Shown here: one piece after another, positions 54,425 to 64,000 of the stretch
Numbering within the stretch: position 1 is the first letter of the stretch
Layout of the letters: every line of letters begins with the position of its first letter
NCBI RefSeq assembly: GCF_014897985.1
Contig: NZ_JABUZA010000023.1
Coordinates: forward strand, 1 to 64,000
Direction of reading: 5' to 3'
DNA length: 64,000 nucleotides
Origin: Halomonas colorata
GTDB lineage: Bacteria > Pseudomonadota > Gammaproteobacteria > Pseudomonadales > Halomonadaceae
The notes under the pieces: generated by a model
The model's input: the letters and a program-made list of their open reading frames with translations, nothing else
What the model was told of the DNA's origin: nothing
Databases searched by the model: none
Made by a program: the position numbers and the translations under genes

Positions 54425-55695
54425 CAGCGTGCTCCTTCGGGTAGCAACGCCTCGCCCGCCCAAAGGCTTTCCATGGTTTCCCGACGCCGTACCACGTGAC
54501 AGGTATCGCCATCGACCATCAGCTCCGCCGGACGTGGGCGGCTGTTGTAGTTCGAGGCCATCACAAAACCGTAAGCGCCCGCCGAGCGCACCGCCAAAAG
54601 ATCGCCTTCGGCAATCGCCAGTTCACGCTCTTTACCCAGGAAATCGCCGGTTTCGCACACCGGGCCAACCACATCGTAAGTGGCCGTTTGCCGGGTGTTG
54701 CGTGTATCCACCGCAACAATGGCCTGCCACGCCTGATAAAGCGCCGGGCGAATCAGGTCATTCATGGCCGCGTCGACAATTGCGAAGTTTTTGGTTTCAC
54801 CGGGCTTTAAGAACTCCACGCGGGTCAGCATAACCCCTGCGTTGGCGGCAATCGAGCGGCCCGGTTCAAACAGCAGCATCAGATTCTCGCCGCCTTCCCA
54901 GCGCGACAGGCGAGCCAGAAGCTGGCTTGCGTAATCAAACGGCTGCGGGGGCTTTTCATCCCGGTAAGGCACGCCCAAGCCACCGCCTAAATCGAGATGA
55001 TCAAGCTCGATGCCTTGCTCGCGCAGACGCTCCATAAGCACCAGCAGGCGCTCCAGAGCATCCAGGAACGGCGCGGTTTCGGTTAGCTGCGAGCCGATAT
55101 GGCAATCAAGCCCTTTAACCTGAAGATTCGGCAGGCTGGCCGCCAGCTCATAGACCTCAAGCGCGTCGTCCACCGCGATGCCGAACTTGTTGTCCTTAAG
55201 CCCGGTGGAAATATACGGGTGGGTACCCGCATCTACATCTGGGTTCACACGCAGCGACACCGGGGCGACTTTACCCAGCTCGCCTGCCACGGCGTTCAAG
55301 CGCTCAAGCTCCGGGCGCGACTCGACGTTAAAGCACTTGATACCCACCTCAAGCGCGCGGGCCATCTCATGGGGCTGCTTGGCAACGCCGGAGAACACCA
55401 CTTTTGCAGGGTCGCCGCCAGCGGTTAATACGCGCTCAAGCTCACCAGCCGAAACAATATCAAACCCGGCACCCAGTTTGGCTAATACACCCAATACGGC
55501 CAAGTTGGAGTTAGCTTTAACCGCGTAGCAAATCAGGTGCGGATGGCTGCCCAGGGCCTCGGTGTAAGCGCGAAAATGGCGCTCAAACGTGGCCTTGGAG
55601 TATACGTAACAAGGCGTACCATGCTCTTGGGCAATCTGTGAGAGCGGTACGTCTTCGGCGTAGAGTACGCCGTCGCGATAGTTAAAGTGATCCAT
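54424..55695 (-). CDS. lysA: Diaminopimelate decarboxylase
   Basis: LysA makes lysine from meso-diaminopimelate. The 423-residue PLP enzyme has the Schiff-base lysine K60 in [14 protein letters not shown], the phosphate site [12 protein letters not shown], and [15 protein letters not shown] with the substrate-binding cysteine. The fold is an alanine-racemase barrel followed by a beta domain. It sits between lptM and dapF in one minus-strand operon. Confidence 0.95.
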   Translation of the reverse strand: MDHFNYRDGVLYAEDVPLSQIAQEHGTPCYVYSKATFERHFRAYTEALGSHPHLICYAVKANSNLAVLGVLAKLGAGFDIVSAGELERVLTAGGDPAKVVFSGVAKQPHEMARALEVGIKCFNVESRPELERLNAVAGELGKVAPVSLRVNPDVDAGTHPYISTGLKDNKFGIAVDDALEVYELAASLPNLQVKGLDCHIGSQLTETAPFLDALERLLVLMERLREQGIELDHLDLGGGLGVPYRDEKPPQPFDYASQLLARLSRWEGGENLMLLFEPGRSIAANAGVMLTRVEFLKPGETKNFAIVDAAMNDLIRPALYQAWQAIVAVDTRNTRQTATYDVVGPVCETGDFLGKERELAIAEGDLLAVRSAGAYGFVMASNYNSRPRPAELMVDGDTCHVVRRRETMESLWAGEALLPEGAR

Positions 55696-55718
55696 GAACT
55701 CGTTTCTCCTGCAGCCGC

Positions 55719-55837
55719 TTACCCAGCCTGCTCGGCAGCACCGTTATCGGGCGAAGTATCCTCGGGCAGGTAAAGCGGTCCTTTCTGACCGCAGCCTGCG
55801 ACTAATAGCGCGATGATCGCGATACATGCCAGCGTTT

Positions 55838-55841
<4 letters not shown>
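55719..55841 (-). CDS. lptM: LptM (YifL)-like small lipoprotein
   Basis: This 40-residue protein begins [21 protein letters not shown] lipobox (LVAGC, Cys17) is followed by GPLYLPED, the short conserved core [10 protein letters not shown] of LptM. LptM stabilises the outer-membrane LPS translocon LptDE by promoting its disulfide maturation. The ATG overlaps the argH stop by four bases, and lysA follows 23 bases later, so it belongs to an argH-lptM-lysA-dapF transcript, the position it has in many gammaproteobacteria. Confidence 0.9.
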
Positions 55842-57241
<1,400 letters not shown>

Positions 57242-57391
57242 CGGAGGCATATCCTGCTGACAAAACAAAAGAGTCGATTGCGGAAAGTGTAACAGAGTCA
57301 TTGCCCTGAATGCTTGAGTTCAAAGGCACGGCATATTTAGCTCAATGGCGTTTCAACCATCTGGCGCTTATCTTAAATAAAGCGGCTGATT

Positions 57392-57419
57392 TTTACTGTG
57401 TGGCCGGGTGCTTTATGAT
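57392..57419 (+). promoter_or_regulatory. Predicted sigma-70 promoter of hemC
   Basis: TTTACT (57392-57397) and TATGAT (57414-57419) are separated by 16 bases and lie about 50 bases before the hemC start. Confidence 0.5.
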
Positions 57420-57469
57420 GAGACACATCATAGCTTGACGCGCCGCGTCAGCGGCAAAGGGAGAATAAC

Positions 57470-58414
57470 GTGTCATCCATCACCAAACTGCGTATCGCCA
57501 CGCGGAAAAGCCAGCTGGCCATGTGGCAAGCCGAACACGTTCGCGACCGCCTGATGGCGGCACATGAGGGCTTGGAAGTCGAACTGGTGGCGCTTTCCAC
57601 CAAAGGCGACAAGATCCTCGATACGCCCCTCTCCAAAATTGGCGGCAAGGGCCTTTTTGTCAAAGAGCTGGAAGACGCCATGTTGGACGGTCGAGCGGAT
57701 ATCGCCGTGCACTCCATGAAAGATGTGCCGATGCTGTTTCCCGAGGGTTTGGGGCTCTCGGTGATTCTAGAAGGCGCTGATCCCACGGATGCTTTTGTAT
57801 CCAACCACTACAAAAGCGTCGATGAATTGCCCGAGGGCGCCAAGATTGGTACTGCCAGCCTGCGCCGTGGTTTACAGTTACGCGAAGTACGCCCCGACCT
57901 GGAAATTCTTAACCTACGCGGCAATGTGCAGACCCGCCTGGCCAAGCTCGACGATGGCGAATTTGACGCCATTATTTTGGCGACCTCCGGCTTAAAACGC
58001 TTGGGGCTTGATGGGCGCATCGCCCAGGCACTGCCGCCTGAAGTGTGCCTGCCTGCGTGTGGCCAAGGGGCGCTGGGCATCGAATGCCGCCTGCATGACC
58101 CTGAGCTGATTGGTCTGCTAGCCCCACTGGATGACCCAGACACGGCCACACGCGTACGCGCTGAACGCGCCATGAATACGCGCTTGGAAGGTGGTTGTCA
58201 GGTACCCATCGCGGGCTTTGCGGTACTCAATAAAGCCAATGATACGATTTGGCTGCGTGGGCTTGTCGGCAATCCCGAAGGCACTGAAGTACTGCGTGCC
58301 GAAGGCAGTGGCTCGATTCATGAACCTGAAGCGCTGGGAATACGTATTGCTGAAGACCTGCTTGACCAGGGTGCAGGCGAAATTTTAGCCGAGGTGTACG
58401 GCAACAACGTATGA
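57470..58414 (+). CDS. hemC: Porphobilinogen deaminase (hydroxymethylbilane synthase)
   Basis: HemC links four porphobilinogen units on a dipyrromethane cofactor in heme synthesis. The 314-residue protein has [18 protein letters not shown], the catalytic aspartate in HSMKDVP (D85), [15 protein letters not shown] and the cofactor cysteine C243 in [12 protein letters not shown]. It starts with GTG, placed seven bases after AAGGGAG. Its last four bases overlap the hemD start. Confidence 0.95.
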   Translation: MSSITKLRIATRKSQLAMWQAEHVRDRLMAAHEGLEVELVALSTKGDKILDTPLSKIGGKGLFVKELEDAMLDGRADIAVHSMKDVPMLFPEGLGLSVILEGADPTDAFVSNHYKSVDELPEGAKIGTASLRRGLQLREVRPDLEILNLRGNVQTRLAKLDDGEFDAIILATSGLKRLGLDGRIAQALPPEVCLPACGQGALGIECRLHDPELIGLLAPLDDPDTATRVRAERAMNTRLEGGCQVPIAGFAVLNKANDTIWLRGLVGNPEGTEVLRAEGSGSIHEPEALGIRIAEDLLDQGAGEILAEVYGNNV

Positions 58415-59205
58415 CACAGCCGGTTTTAATCTGCCGCCCGGGTCAACGGGGTGAGGCACTGGCCAATACGCTGCGTGCTGCGGGTGCCTATGTAGAATCG
58501 CTCGACGTACTGGCGCTTGAAGCCTTACCGGAAGACCCTGTCATGCGCAGTATCTGGCTCAATATTGATCAGTATGACAAAGTGGTAGTAATCAGCCCTT
58601 TCGCGGCCGAGTATTTAAGTGACGCATTGGACCGCTACTGGCCGCAACTGCCGGTCGGCATTGATTACTATAGTGTGGGCCATGCCACGGCTGACGTACT
58701 GTTTAACCAGCTTGGGGTCAGAGTACGTATACCTCCAGCGGGTTTTGATAACCAGCCTACTAGCAATAAGCATGCTGAAAAAAATAGCGGAGAAAACACC
58801 AGCGAGGCGCTTTTATCGCTTGCCTCGCTCAAGGATGTCGCGAACCAGCGGGTGTTGCTGGTGGCGGGTGAAGGCGGCCGCACGCTGTTGGCCGATACCC
58901 TGGCCGAGCGCGGTGCCACGATTACCCGGGTTGCCGTGTATCGGCGGGTTTTTCGAGCGCCTTCAGAAGCCATGCAGGCGCGCCTGGCAGCCGGTGATTA
59001 TCGAGCGTTAATCGTCACTAGCGGCGAACTGCTTGAACATCTGGCAAAATGGTGTGATCAGACAGCGTTGAACCAACCGCTAATCGTTTCCAGTCGCCGT
59101 TTAGCTACACTGGCCGGTACACTGGGTTTTTGTGACCTCAAGGTGGCGTCGGGAGCAACGCCGGCTGCCCTGGCAGCTGCGTTAAACAGGTCCTGTCACC
59201 CTTAG
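58411..59205 (+). CDS. hemD: Uroporphyrinogen-III synthase
   Basis: HemD closes hydroxymethylbilane with inversion of ring D. The 264-residue protein has the bilobed HemD fold but low sequence conservation, as usual. Recognisable parts are [32 protein letters not shown] and [20 protein letters not shown] followed by VYRR. The hemC-hemD-hemX-hemY order settles the call. A stretch around residues 110-130 ([16 protein letters not shown]) looks like an added loop. Confidence 0.92.
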   Translation: MTQPVLICRPGQRGEALANTLRAAGAYVESLDVLALEALPEDPVMRSIWLNIDQYDKVVVISPFAAEYLSDALDRYWPQLPVGIDYYSVGHATADVLFNQLGVRVRIPPAGFDNQPTSNKHAEKNSGENTSEALLSLASLKDVANQRVLLVAGEGGRTLLADTLAERGATITRVAVYRRVFRAPSEAMQARLAAGDYRALIVTSGELLEHLAKWCDQTALNQPLIVSSRRLATLAGTLGFCDLKVASGATPAALAAALNRSCHP

Positions 59206-59249
59206 GGTGCCGATGTCGATCAAGGAACTTAATTAAGGGCTAGCGACAG

Positions 59250-60761
59250 ATGAGCAAACAACCAAACGAGCAGGAAGACGTACAAAAAACGTCCGCTGAT
59301 GCGTCCAAGGACAGCGTCAAATCGGATGCTACTGCCGCGTCAGCCACTACTCCTCCACCCGCCAGCGAGGCAGCAAGTCGTCCTCCTGGTGGTGCGACAA
59401 CGTCGCCAAACGAGTCACCCAGGAACGGAAATGGCCGTTCGCGTCGACGTGGCAAAGGCGGCGGCACCTCTAACGCAACGCCTGCGGCAGCATCACCGCC
59501 AGCCAAGCCAGCGTCAAGTGAGGCGTCTTCAAGTACGTCGCCTACGACTGATAAACCGGCATCGACGCTTACCGACAAACCGACTGTCACCAGTGAGCCT
59601 GCGTCCGCTAAAAAAGATACTCTGGGCAGTACATCTACGCCTCACAGCCCATCCGGCAAAGGTGGTAATGGTACACCGCCGCCAACCTCCAACAGCGGGG
59701 GCGGTAAGCGCGGAGGCAGTAAAGGCGGGCTTATCGCCCTGGTACTAGTACTAATATTGGCCGTAGCGCTTATTATGGTGGCTTGGCAGGGTTGGCAACG
59801 TCTGGATAGCCAGCAGCAGCGCATCAATGAGCTAAGCCAGCAGGCTGAAAACAGCGCCACTCAGCAAACCGTGAGCGATCTTGAATCACGCTTTGAAAGC
59901 AGTGAAAGCGAGCGCACACAAGCGCTTGAAGGCACGCTGGAAGAGCTGCGCGGTGAGCTGGACAGCTATCGCAGCGATGTTAACAGCACGCTCGACGACG
60001 TACTGAACCAGCTTTCTCAAGCCCAGGACACCGACGACCGCGACTGGCTGCACGCTGAAGCCGCCTACCTGCTACGCCTGGCTAACCAGCGCTTACAGCT
60101 TGAAGGTGATGTTGATGGCGCCGCTGCCCTGCTACGCACCGCCGATGCCCGCCTGGCGGATGCCGATAACCCGGCGTTAACCGCCGTGCGTCGTGAAATT
60201 GCCAACGAACTTGCCGAGCTGGATGGCGTGCCGCGCGTGGATCGCACCGGTATTTACCTGGCACTCAATGCTCAGCAAGAGCGAGTGGCTGGCCTGCGCC
60301 TGTCGCAAGAAGTGGAAGAGCGTGCCGTAACCTCCGGTATTGAACAGCCGCCTACCGGTACCTTCCAGCGTCAGCTGGCCCGCTTTGGCGAAGAGCTGAA
60401 AGATCTGGTGATGATTCGCCATCATGATGAGGCAATGGAAACGCTGGTTACGCCAGAGCAGGAGTCTTACCTGCGCCAAAGCCTACGATTGATTATTGAG
60501 CAGGCGCAGCTTGCACTGCTTAAAGAAGAGCAGCCGCTGTATGAAGCGAGTATCGACAAGGCGCTTGAGTTACTCAACGGCTACTACGACGTCGAGCGTG
60601 AAGCGACCCAGAGCGTTATTGCCCGCCTTCAAGAGCTGAAGCAGGCCGAGATTGAACCGGAACTGCCGGACATTAGCGCCTCTCAGCAAGCGATGACCAG
60701 CTTTATTGAAAACCGCTTTAGATCACGCCAGCAAAACGGTGAAGAGGGAGGTGATGCATGA
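59250..60761 (+). CDS. hemX: HemX-like membrane protein
   Basis: The 503-residue protein has a low-complexity Ser/Thr/Pro/Ala/Gly-rich N-terminal tail of about 158 residues, then one membrane helix (GGLIALVLVLILAVALIMVA). A large periplasmic coiled-coil and helical domain follows, with many Gln, Glu and Asp residues. HemX proteins are encoded between hemD and hemY in proteobacteria; a methyltransferase role was once proposed but is not supported by this sequence. The cytoplasmic tail is unusually long. Confidence 0.88.
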   Translation: MSKQPNEQEDVQKTSADASKDSVKSDATAASATTPPPASEAASRPPGGATTSPNESPRNGNGRSRRRGKGGGTSNATPAAASPPAKPASSEASSSTSPTTDKPASTLTDKPTVTSEPASAKKDTLGSTSTPHSPSGKGGNGTPPPTSNSGGGKRGGSKGGLIALVLVLILAVALIMVAWQGWQRLDSQQQRINELSQQAENSATQQTVSDLESRFESSESERTQALEGTLEELRGELDSYRSDVNSTLDDVLNQLSQAQDTDDRDWLHAEAAYLLRLANQRLQLEGDVDGAAALLRTADARLADADNPALTAVRREIANELAELDGVPRVDRTGIYLALNAQQERVAGLRLSQEVEERAVTSGIEQPPTGTFQRQLARFGEELKDLVMIRHHDEAMETLVTPEQESYLRQSLRLIIEQAQLALLKEEQPLYEASIDKALELLNGYYDVEREATQSVIARLQELKQAEIEPELPDISASQQAMTSFIENRFRSRQQNGEEGGDA

Positions 60762-62020
60762 GAAAACTCGTCCTCCTTCTGGTCGCAGGTCTGGCAGTAG
60801 GTGCCCTGCTCGGGCACCTGATGATGTCAGTCCCCGGCTACTGGCTAATCCGAGTAGGTGACACCTCGGTTCAGACCTCCTTCTGGTTTGGCCTGATCAT
60901 TCTGCTCGCAGCCTTTATCGTGGTGCACTTTGCGCTGCGCCTGCTGACCGGTATTATTCGCCCGGTGGGCCGCTTTCGTACCTGGAATGGCCGCGCTCGC
61001 AATCGCCGCGCCATGAAGCGTACCGTGCGCGGCTTGGTTGCGCTAACCGAGGGCCGCTGGAAAAAAGCTGAAAAAACCCTGGTTCACGCCGCCGACGACT
61101 CCAGCACCCCGCTGGTTAACTATCTTTCAGCCGCGTTGGCCGCTCATTATCAGGGTAATCACGAAAAATCCCAGGAGCACCTGAACCAGGCGCAGCTTTC
61201 CACTGAAGGCGCCGACACTGCGATTGGCTTAATGCAGGCGCAGCTGATGATCGACCGTCAGCAACCTGAAGAAGCAATGGCGATCCTCAACCGCTTGGAT
61301 AAAAAGCTCAGCGATCACCCGCAAGTATTAAAATTGCTCAAGCAGGTGCACTTGAGCGTTAACGATTGGGAAGGCTTGCGCTGGCTGCTGCCTCGTTTAG
61401 CGGCCCAAAAGCTGATTGCACCGCAAGAGCGAGAACAGCTTGAGTTCAAGGCGTACCGCGAGTTGATTACTTTTGAAGCCAAAAACCCAAGCAATATCGA
61501 GCGGGTTCGCGGGTTATGGGCAGATATGCCTGAGTACCTGCGGGGTAATACCGAGCTGATCGTGTTGTATACCGACGCGCTGGTTCAGGCTAATGAAGAA
61601 ACCATTGCCGAACGCCTGCTAAATCATTCGCTGGACCATCATTGGGATGCCCGTCTAGTCAAGCGCTATGGCCTGCTTAACGTGCATGCTGCACGTCAGT
61701 TGGCAAAAGCCGAGAAGTGGCTGCAGGAGCGTCCTAACGATCCGGAGCTGCTGCTGACCTGTGGCCGCCTTTCCTTGCGTACCGGCAAGTGGGAGAAAGC
61801 CCTGGAATACTTCGAAGCCAGCCAGCGCCAGCGGCCCAACGGCGAAGTATGCGCCGAGCTTGCCCGTCTCTACGCAAGCCTGGGCGAGCACAACAAGAGC
61901 CAGCTTTACTATCGCCACAGCGTGGAAATGCTCGCCAAGTCGCTGCCCTCGCTACCCCAACCCAGCGATGCCGGTGACAGCCAGAAGCCTGACACGAAAG
62001 CGGCTAAAAAACGCGCTTAA
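60758..62020 (+). CDS. hemY: HemY-like inner-membrane TPR protein
   Basis: The 420-residue protein has two N-terminal membrane helices (LVLLLVAGLAVGALLGHLMM and FWFGLIILLAAFIVVHFALR) and a TPR-rich remainder. It belongs to the proteobacterial HemY_N family linked to late heme metabolism, and is unrelated to Bacillus HemY oxidase. It overlaps hemX by four bases and ends in a clear terminator. Confidence 0.9.
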   Translation: MRKLVLLLVAGLAVGALLGHLMMSVPGYWLIRVGDTSVQTSFWFGLIILLAAFIVVHFALRLLTGIIRPVGRFRTWNGRARNRRAMKRTVRGLVALTEGRWKKAEKTLVHAADDSSTPLVNYLSAALAAHYQGNHEKSQEHLNQAQLSTEGADTAIGLMQAQLMIDRQQPEEAMAILNRLDKKLSDHPQVLKLLKQVHLSVNDWEGLRWLLPRLAAQKLIAPQEREQLEFKAYRELITFEAKNPSNIERVRGLWADMPEYLRGNTELIVLYTDALVQANEETIAERLLNHSLDHHWDARLVKRYGLLNVHAARQLAKAEKWLQERPNDPELLLTCGRLSLRTGKWEKALEYFEASQRQRPNGEVCAELARLYASLGEHNKSQLYYRHSVEMLAKSLPSLPQPSDAGDSQKPDTKAAKKRA

Positions 62021-62032
62021 CGTGAGCCACGT

Positions 62033-62064
62033 AAAACGGGTGCCCTTTTGGGCACCCGTTTTTG
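62033..62064 (+). terminator. Intrinsic terminator of the hemCDXY operon
   Basis: AACGGGTGCCC and GGGCACCCGTT pair around a T-rich loop and are followed by a T tract, about 15 bases after the hemY stop. Confidence 0.85.
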
Positions 62065-62114
62065 TTTCTACCTACCGTATGGTTCTAGCTGGTCTAACCT
62101 AACCAATCAATACA

Positions 62115-62159
62115 GCTAGTGAATGTCGCTAATAAATATCGCTAGTCGATATAGCTAGG
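62115..62159. repeat. Degenerate 13-bp tandem repeat across the cytochrome c stop codon
   Basis: GCTAGTGAATGTC, GCTAATAAATATC and GCTAGTCGATATA follow one another directly, with a partial fourth unit GCTAGG. The array includes the end of the triheme cytochrome gene. Confidence 0.55.
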
Positions 62160-63458
62160 CGCGCTGGTAGGACGATCTTCCGGCAGCGTGTCTCGTACAT
62201 CAGCCACCTGGTCAGCACTGACCTCACCGCCCTCATTACCCCAGGCCGAGCGCACGAAGTTGGCGACTTCAGCCACCTCATCATCAGAAAGCCGCCAGGC
62301 AAAATCGGGCATAGCCAGCGCTTCCGGGCGCTTCTCGGTCGAAGGCATCCGGGCACCGGATAGAATCACGCGAATGATTCCGGTGGGGTCTTCAGCATTG
62401 ACCAGTGAACTGCCCACCAGTGACGGAAAGACCTGAGGCGCCCCTTTACCATTGGCAAAGTGGCAGGCGTTGCAATTATCCAGATAGAGCCGGGCACCGG
62501 TATTGCCATCCACATCGGCGTGGGTCAGCATCGTTTGGGTCTGTTCGGCGGCCCGTTCATCGCGTGGTGCCTCATCACCGTCACCCGCGGGCAGCGATTT
62601 GAGATAGCCTGCGATGGCGTAGAGATCGGCCTCTTTAAGATGCGACGTGCTGTGGGCAACCACCGGGGCCATCTCGCCGACAACGGCGCTATGATCATTT
62701 CGGCCGGTTTCCAGATAGGCGACGATATCCTCTTCGCTCCAGCGCTGAAGCGGATGGCGCTGATTACCGCTACCCCGCAAGTTCGGCGCATACCAGCCTT
62801 CCAGCGTTTCCCCTGTAAGGAAATCGCTGCCCTCGTCCTTCATGGCCTTTTCCTGGAAGAACAGTCCACGCGGCGTGTGGCAGCTGCCACAGTGGCCTAA
62901 CCCTTGTACCAGGTAGGCGCCGCGGTTCAGCTCATCGCTGCGCTCGTCAGAAGGCTTAAACGGTTCAGAGGATGTGAATAACCAGTTCCAAAGCCCGATC
63001 CCCCAGCGCTGATTAAACGGAAAGCTCAGATCCGTACGCTCCGGCTGATAGGACACCGGCGCCACGCCTTCCATAAAGTAGGCATAAAGCGCATCAATAT
63101 CGTCATCGGTAATTAACGAGTAGGAGGGGTACGGCATGGCTGGATAAAGCTTTTTACCGTCGTTACGTACGCCATCGCGCAGCGCCGCGGCAAACTCGTC
63201 GCGCGTATAGTTACCGATCCCGGTATCCGGGTCGGAGGTAATATTGGTCGAGAAAATCTCCCCAAAGGGGCTTTCAACCGCCAGACCGCCTGCAAAAGGT
63301 TCGCCACCCGGGGCGGTATGGCAGGCAACGCAGTCGCCCGCCCGGGAAAGGTACTCACCGCGCTCTATCTCGGCCTGGTCGAACGCCACGCCTTGTGCCG
63401 CCACGCTTAACAGACCCACGCCCGCCAGCCCCTGACGCCATTGTCGATGAATCATCAT
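62142..63458 (-). CDS. Triheme cytochrome c subunit of a membrane-associated dehydrogenase
   Basis: The 438-residue protein has a signal peptide (MMIHRQWRQGLAGVGLLSVA) and three heme c motifs: CVACH (C43), CGSCH (C190) and CNACH (C329). This three-domain layout is that of the cytochrome subunit of gluconate, alcohol or sorbitol dehydrogenases, which pass electrons from a periplasmic flavoprotein to ubiquinone. The GMC flavoprotein gene lies directly upstream in the same operon. AAGGAG precedes the start. Confidence 0.9.
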   Translation of the reverse strand: MMIHRQWRQGLAGVGLLSVAAQGVAFDQAEIERGEYLSRAGDCVACHTAPGGEPFAGGLAVESPFGEIFSTNITSDPDTGIGNYTRDEFAAALRDGVRNDGKKLYPAMPYPSYSLITDDDIDALYAYFMEGVAPVSYQPERTDLSFPFNQRWGIGLWNWLFTSSEPFKPSDERSDELNRGAYLVQGLGHCGSCHTPRGLFFQEKAMKDEGSDFLTGETLEGWYAPNLRGSGNQRHPLQRWSEEDIVAYLETGRNDHSAVVGEMAPVVAHSTSHLKEADLYAIAGYLKSLPAGDGDEAPRDERAAEQTQTMLTHADVDGNTGARLYLDNCNACHFANGKGAPQVFPSLVGSSLVNAEDPTGIIRVILSGARMPSTEKRPEALAMPDFAWRLSDDEVAEVANFVRSAWGNEGGEVSADQVADVRDTLPEDRPTSAPSYID

Positions 63459-63469
63459 GGTCGCTCTCC

Positions 63470-64000
63470 TTAGGCTTGGACCAGAGGTCCGGGGTTGGGT
63501 AGATACTGCTCGCGAATTGCTTTGGCCGACCAGTAAGCCAAAGCGCCGACCAGCCCCGTGGGGTTATATTGAATATTCTGCGGAAAGGCACTGGCACCCA
63601 TCACAAACACGTTGTGGACATCCCAACTCTGCAAATAGCGATTCAGCGCGCTGGCGGATGGGTCGAATCCCATAATAGCTCCACCGACGTTATGAGTTGT
63701 CTGGTAAGGGCGGACGTCATAGCGTGAATCGAAATCCTTGAACGAGAGCTTGTAGTCATCCGGGCCCAGCGCCTTGGAGAGCGTGTCGATCTTCTGCTTC
63801 ATAAACTGGGTCATGCGCACGTCGTTTGCCTTCCAATCAAACGTCATACGCATAAGCGGGCGCCCATGGTCGTCGGTATAGTTGGGGTCAAGATCCAGAT
63901 AGCAGTCGCGGTAAGCCATGTTGCTGCCATGGGAACCAATCGTCATGGTGTGGCCATAGGTTTCCTGCACCGCCTGCTTCCAGCCAGCGCCCCAGGTCGG
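63470..64000 (-). CDS. GMC-family oxidoreductase, C-terminal part (cut by window edge)
   Basis: The last 176 codons of a flavoprotein are present; the frame is open at the window end. It shows YQTTHNVGGAIMGFDPSASA and the GMC C-terminal signature DVHNVFVMGASAFPQNIQYN followed by PTGLVGALAYWSAKAI, which holds the active-site histidine region and FAD contact. Coupled with the triheme cytochrome gene 11 bases downstream, it is probably the large subunit of a gluconate 2-dehydrogenase-like enzyme. The sugar or polyol substrate is not set by this part. Confidence 0.88.
   Translation of the reverse strand, partial: PTWGAGWKQAVQETYGHTMTIGSHGSNMAYRDCYLDLDPNYTDDHGRPLMRMTFDWKANDVRMTQFMKQKIDTLSKALGPDDYKLSFKDFDSRYDVRPYQTTHNVGGAIMGFDPSASALNRYLQSWDVHNVFVMGASAFPQNIQYNPTGLVGALAYWSAKAIREQYLPNPGPLVQA

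Overview
The window looks like a chromosomal segment of a halophilic gammaproteobacterium, most likely Halomonas or a close relative (Halomonadaceae). The strongest pointers are a complete ectoine uptake cluster teaABCD, whose TeaA sequence closely matches the Halomonas elongata protein as I know it, and conserved gammaproteobacterial neighbourhoods (engB/cytochrome c4/dsbA; xerC-DUF484-dapF-lysA-lptM-argH facing hemCDXY). No rRNA, tRNA or CRISPR array was seen.

Region 1 (1-6715) is mobile DNA. An IS1380-type transposase gene is cut by the window start. Next comes a five-gene minus-strand transposition operon: TnsA-like endonuclease, TnsB-like DDE transposase, TnsC-like ATPase, TniQ, and a 486-residue protein with twelve CxxC motifs. 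This is a Tn7-like element of the kind that targets comM (Tn6022/AbaR-like). Its TnsA-side tip ends in ACA at 6715 and abuts the 3' part of a broken comM gene. Three repeated GTCGCAKTMAWT-like boxes, candidate TnsB sites, lie just inside the tip. Cargo, the other tip and the 5' part of comM must lie left of the window.

Region 2 (7.4-28.1 kb) is metabolic: a rhodanese, an FMN reductase, an alpha/beta hydrolase, malate synthase G with an IclR-box-like site upstream, and a thioesterase. A five-gene sugar or polyol import and oxidation operon follows, with a divergent LacI-family repressor and two near-identical operators placed on predicted promoters. Next come a PaoABC-like molybdenum aldehyde dehydrogenase with divergent XdhC and MocA maturation genes, a DUF423 membrane protein, and thiS-thiG-trmB.

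Region 3 (28.2-48 kb) is rich in transport: a LysR-controlled tripartite tricarboxylate transporter operon ending in an M20 deacylase; a candidate small RNA between that operon and an AEC carrier; a periplasmic PHB depolymerase with an FKBP isomerase; teaABCD; the ABC-F ATPase yheS with a TIGR02444 gene; dtd; a tandem UspA protein; thiD; and a TRAP permease pair with no binding-protein gene beside it.

Region 4 (48-64 kb) is core housekeeping: an EEP phosphohydrolase, dsbA, cytochrome c4 (preceded by an array of eight 12-bp units each holding an in-frame ATG), engB, a HAD phosphatase, xerC, DUF484, dapF, lysA, lptM, argH, and hemC-hemD-hemX-hemY. The window ends in a membrane dehydrogenase pair: a triheme cytochrome c and the C-terminal part of a GMC flavoprotein.

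A cross-cutting trait is the number of short tandem duplications (12-20 bp) at gene borders, seen near 33.6, 37.05, 39.6, 45.0, 50.2 and 62.1 kb.
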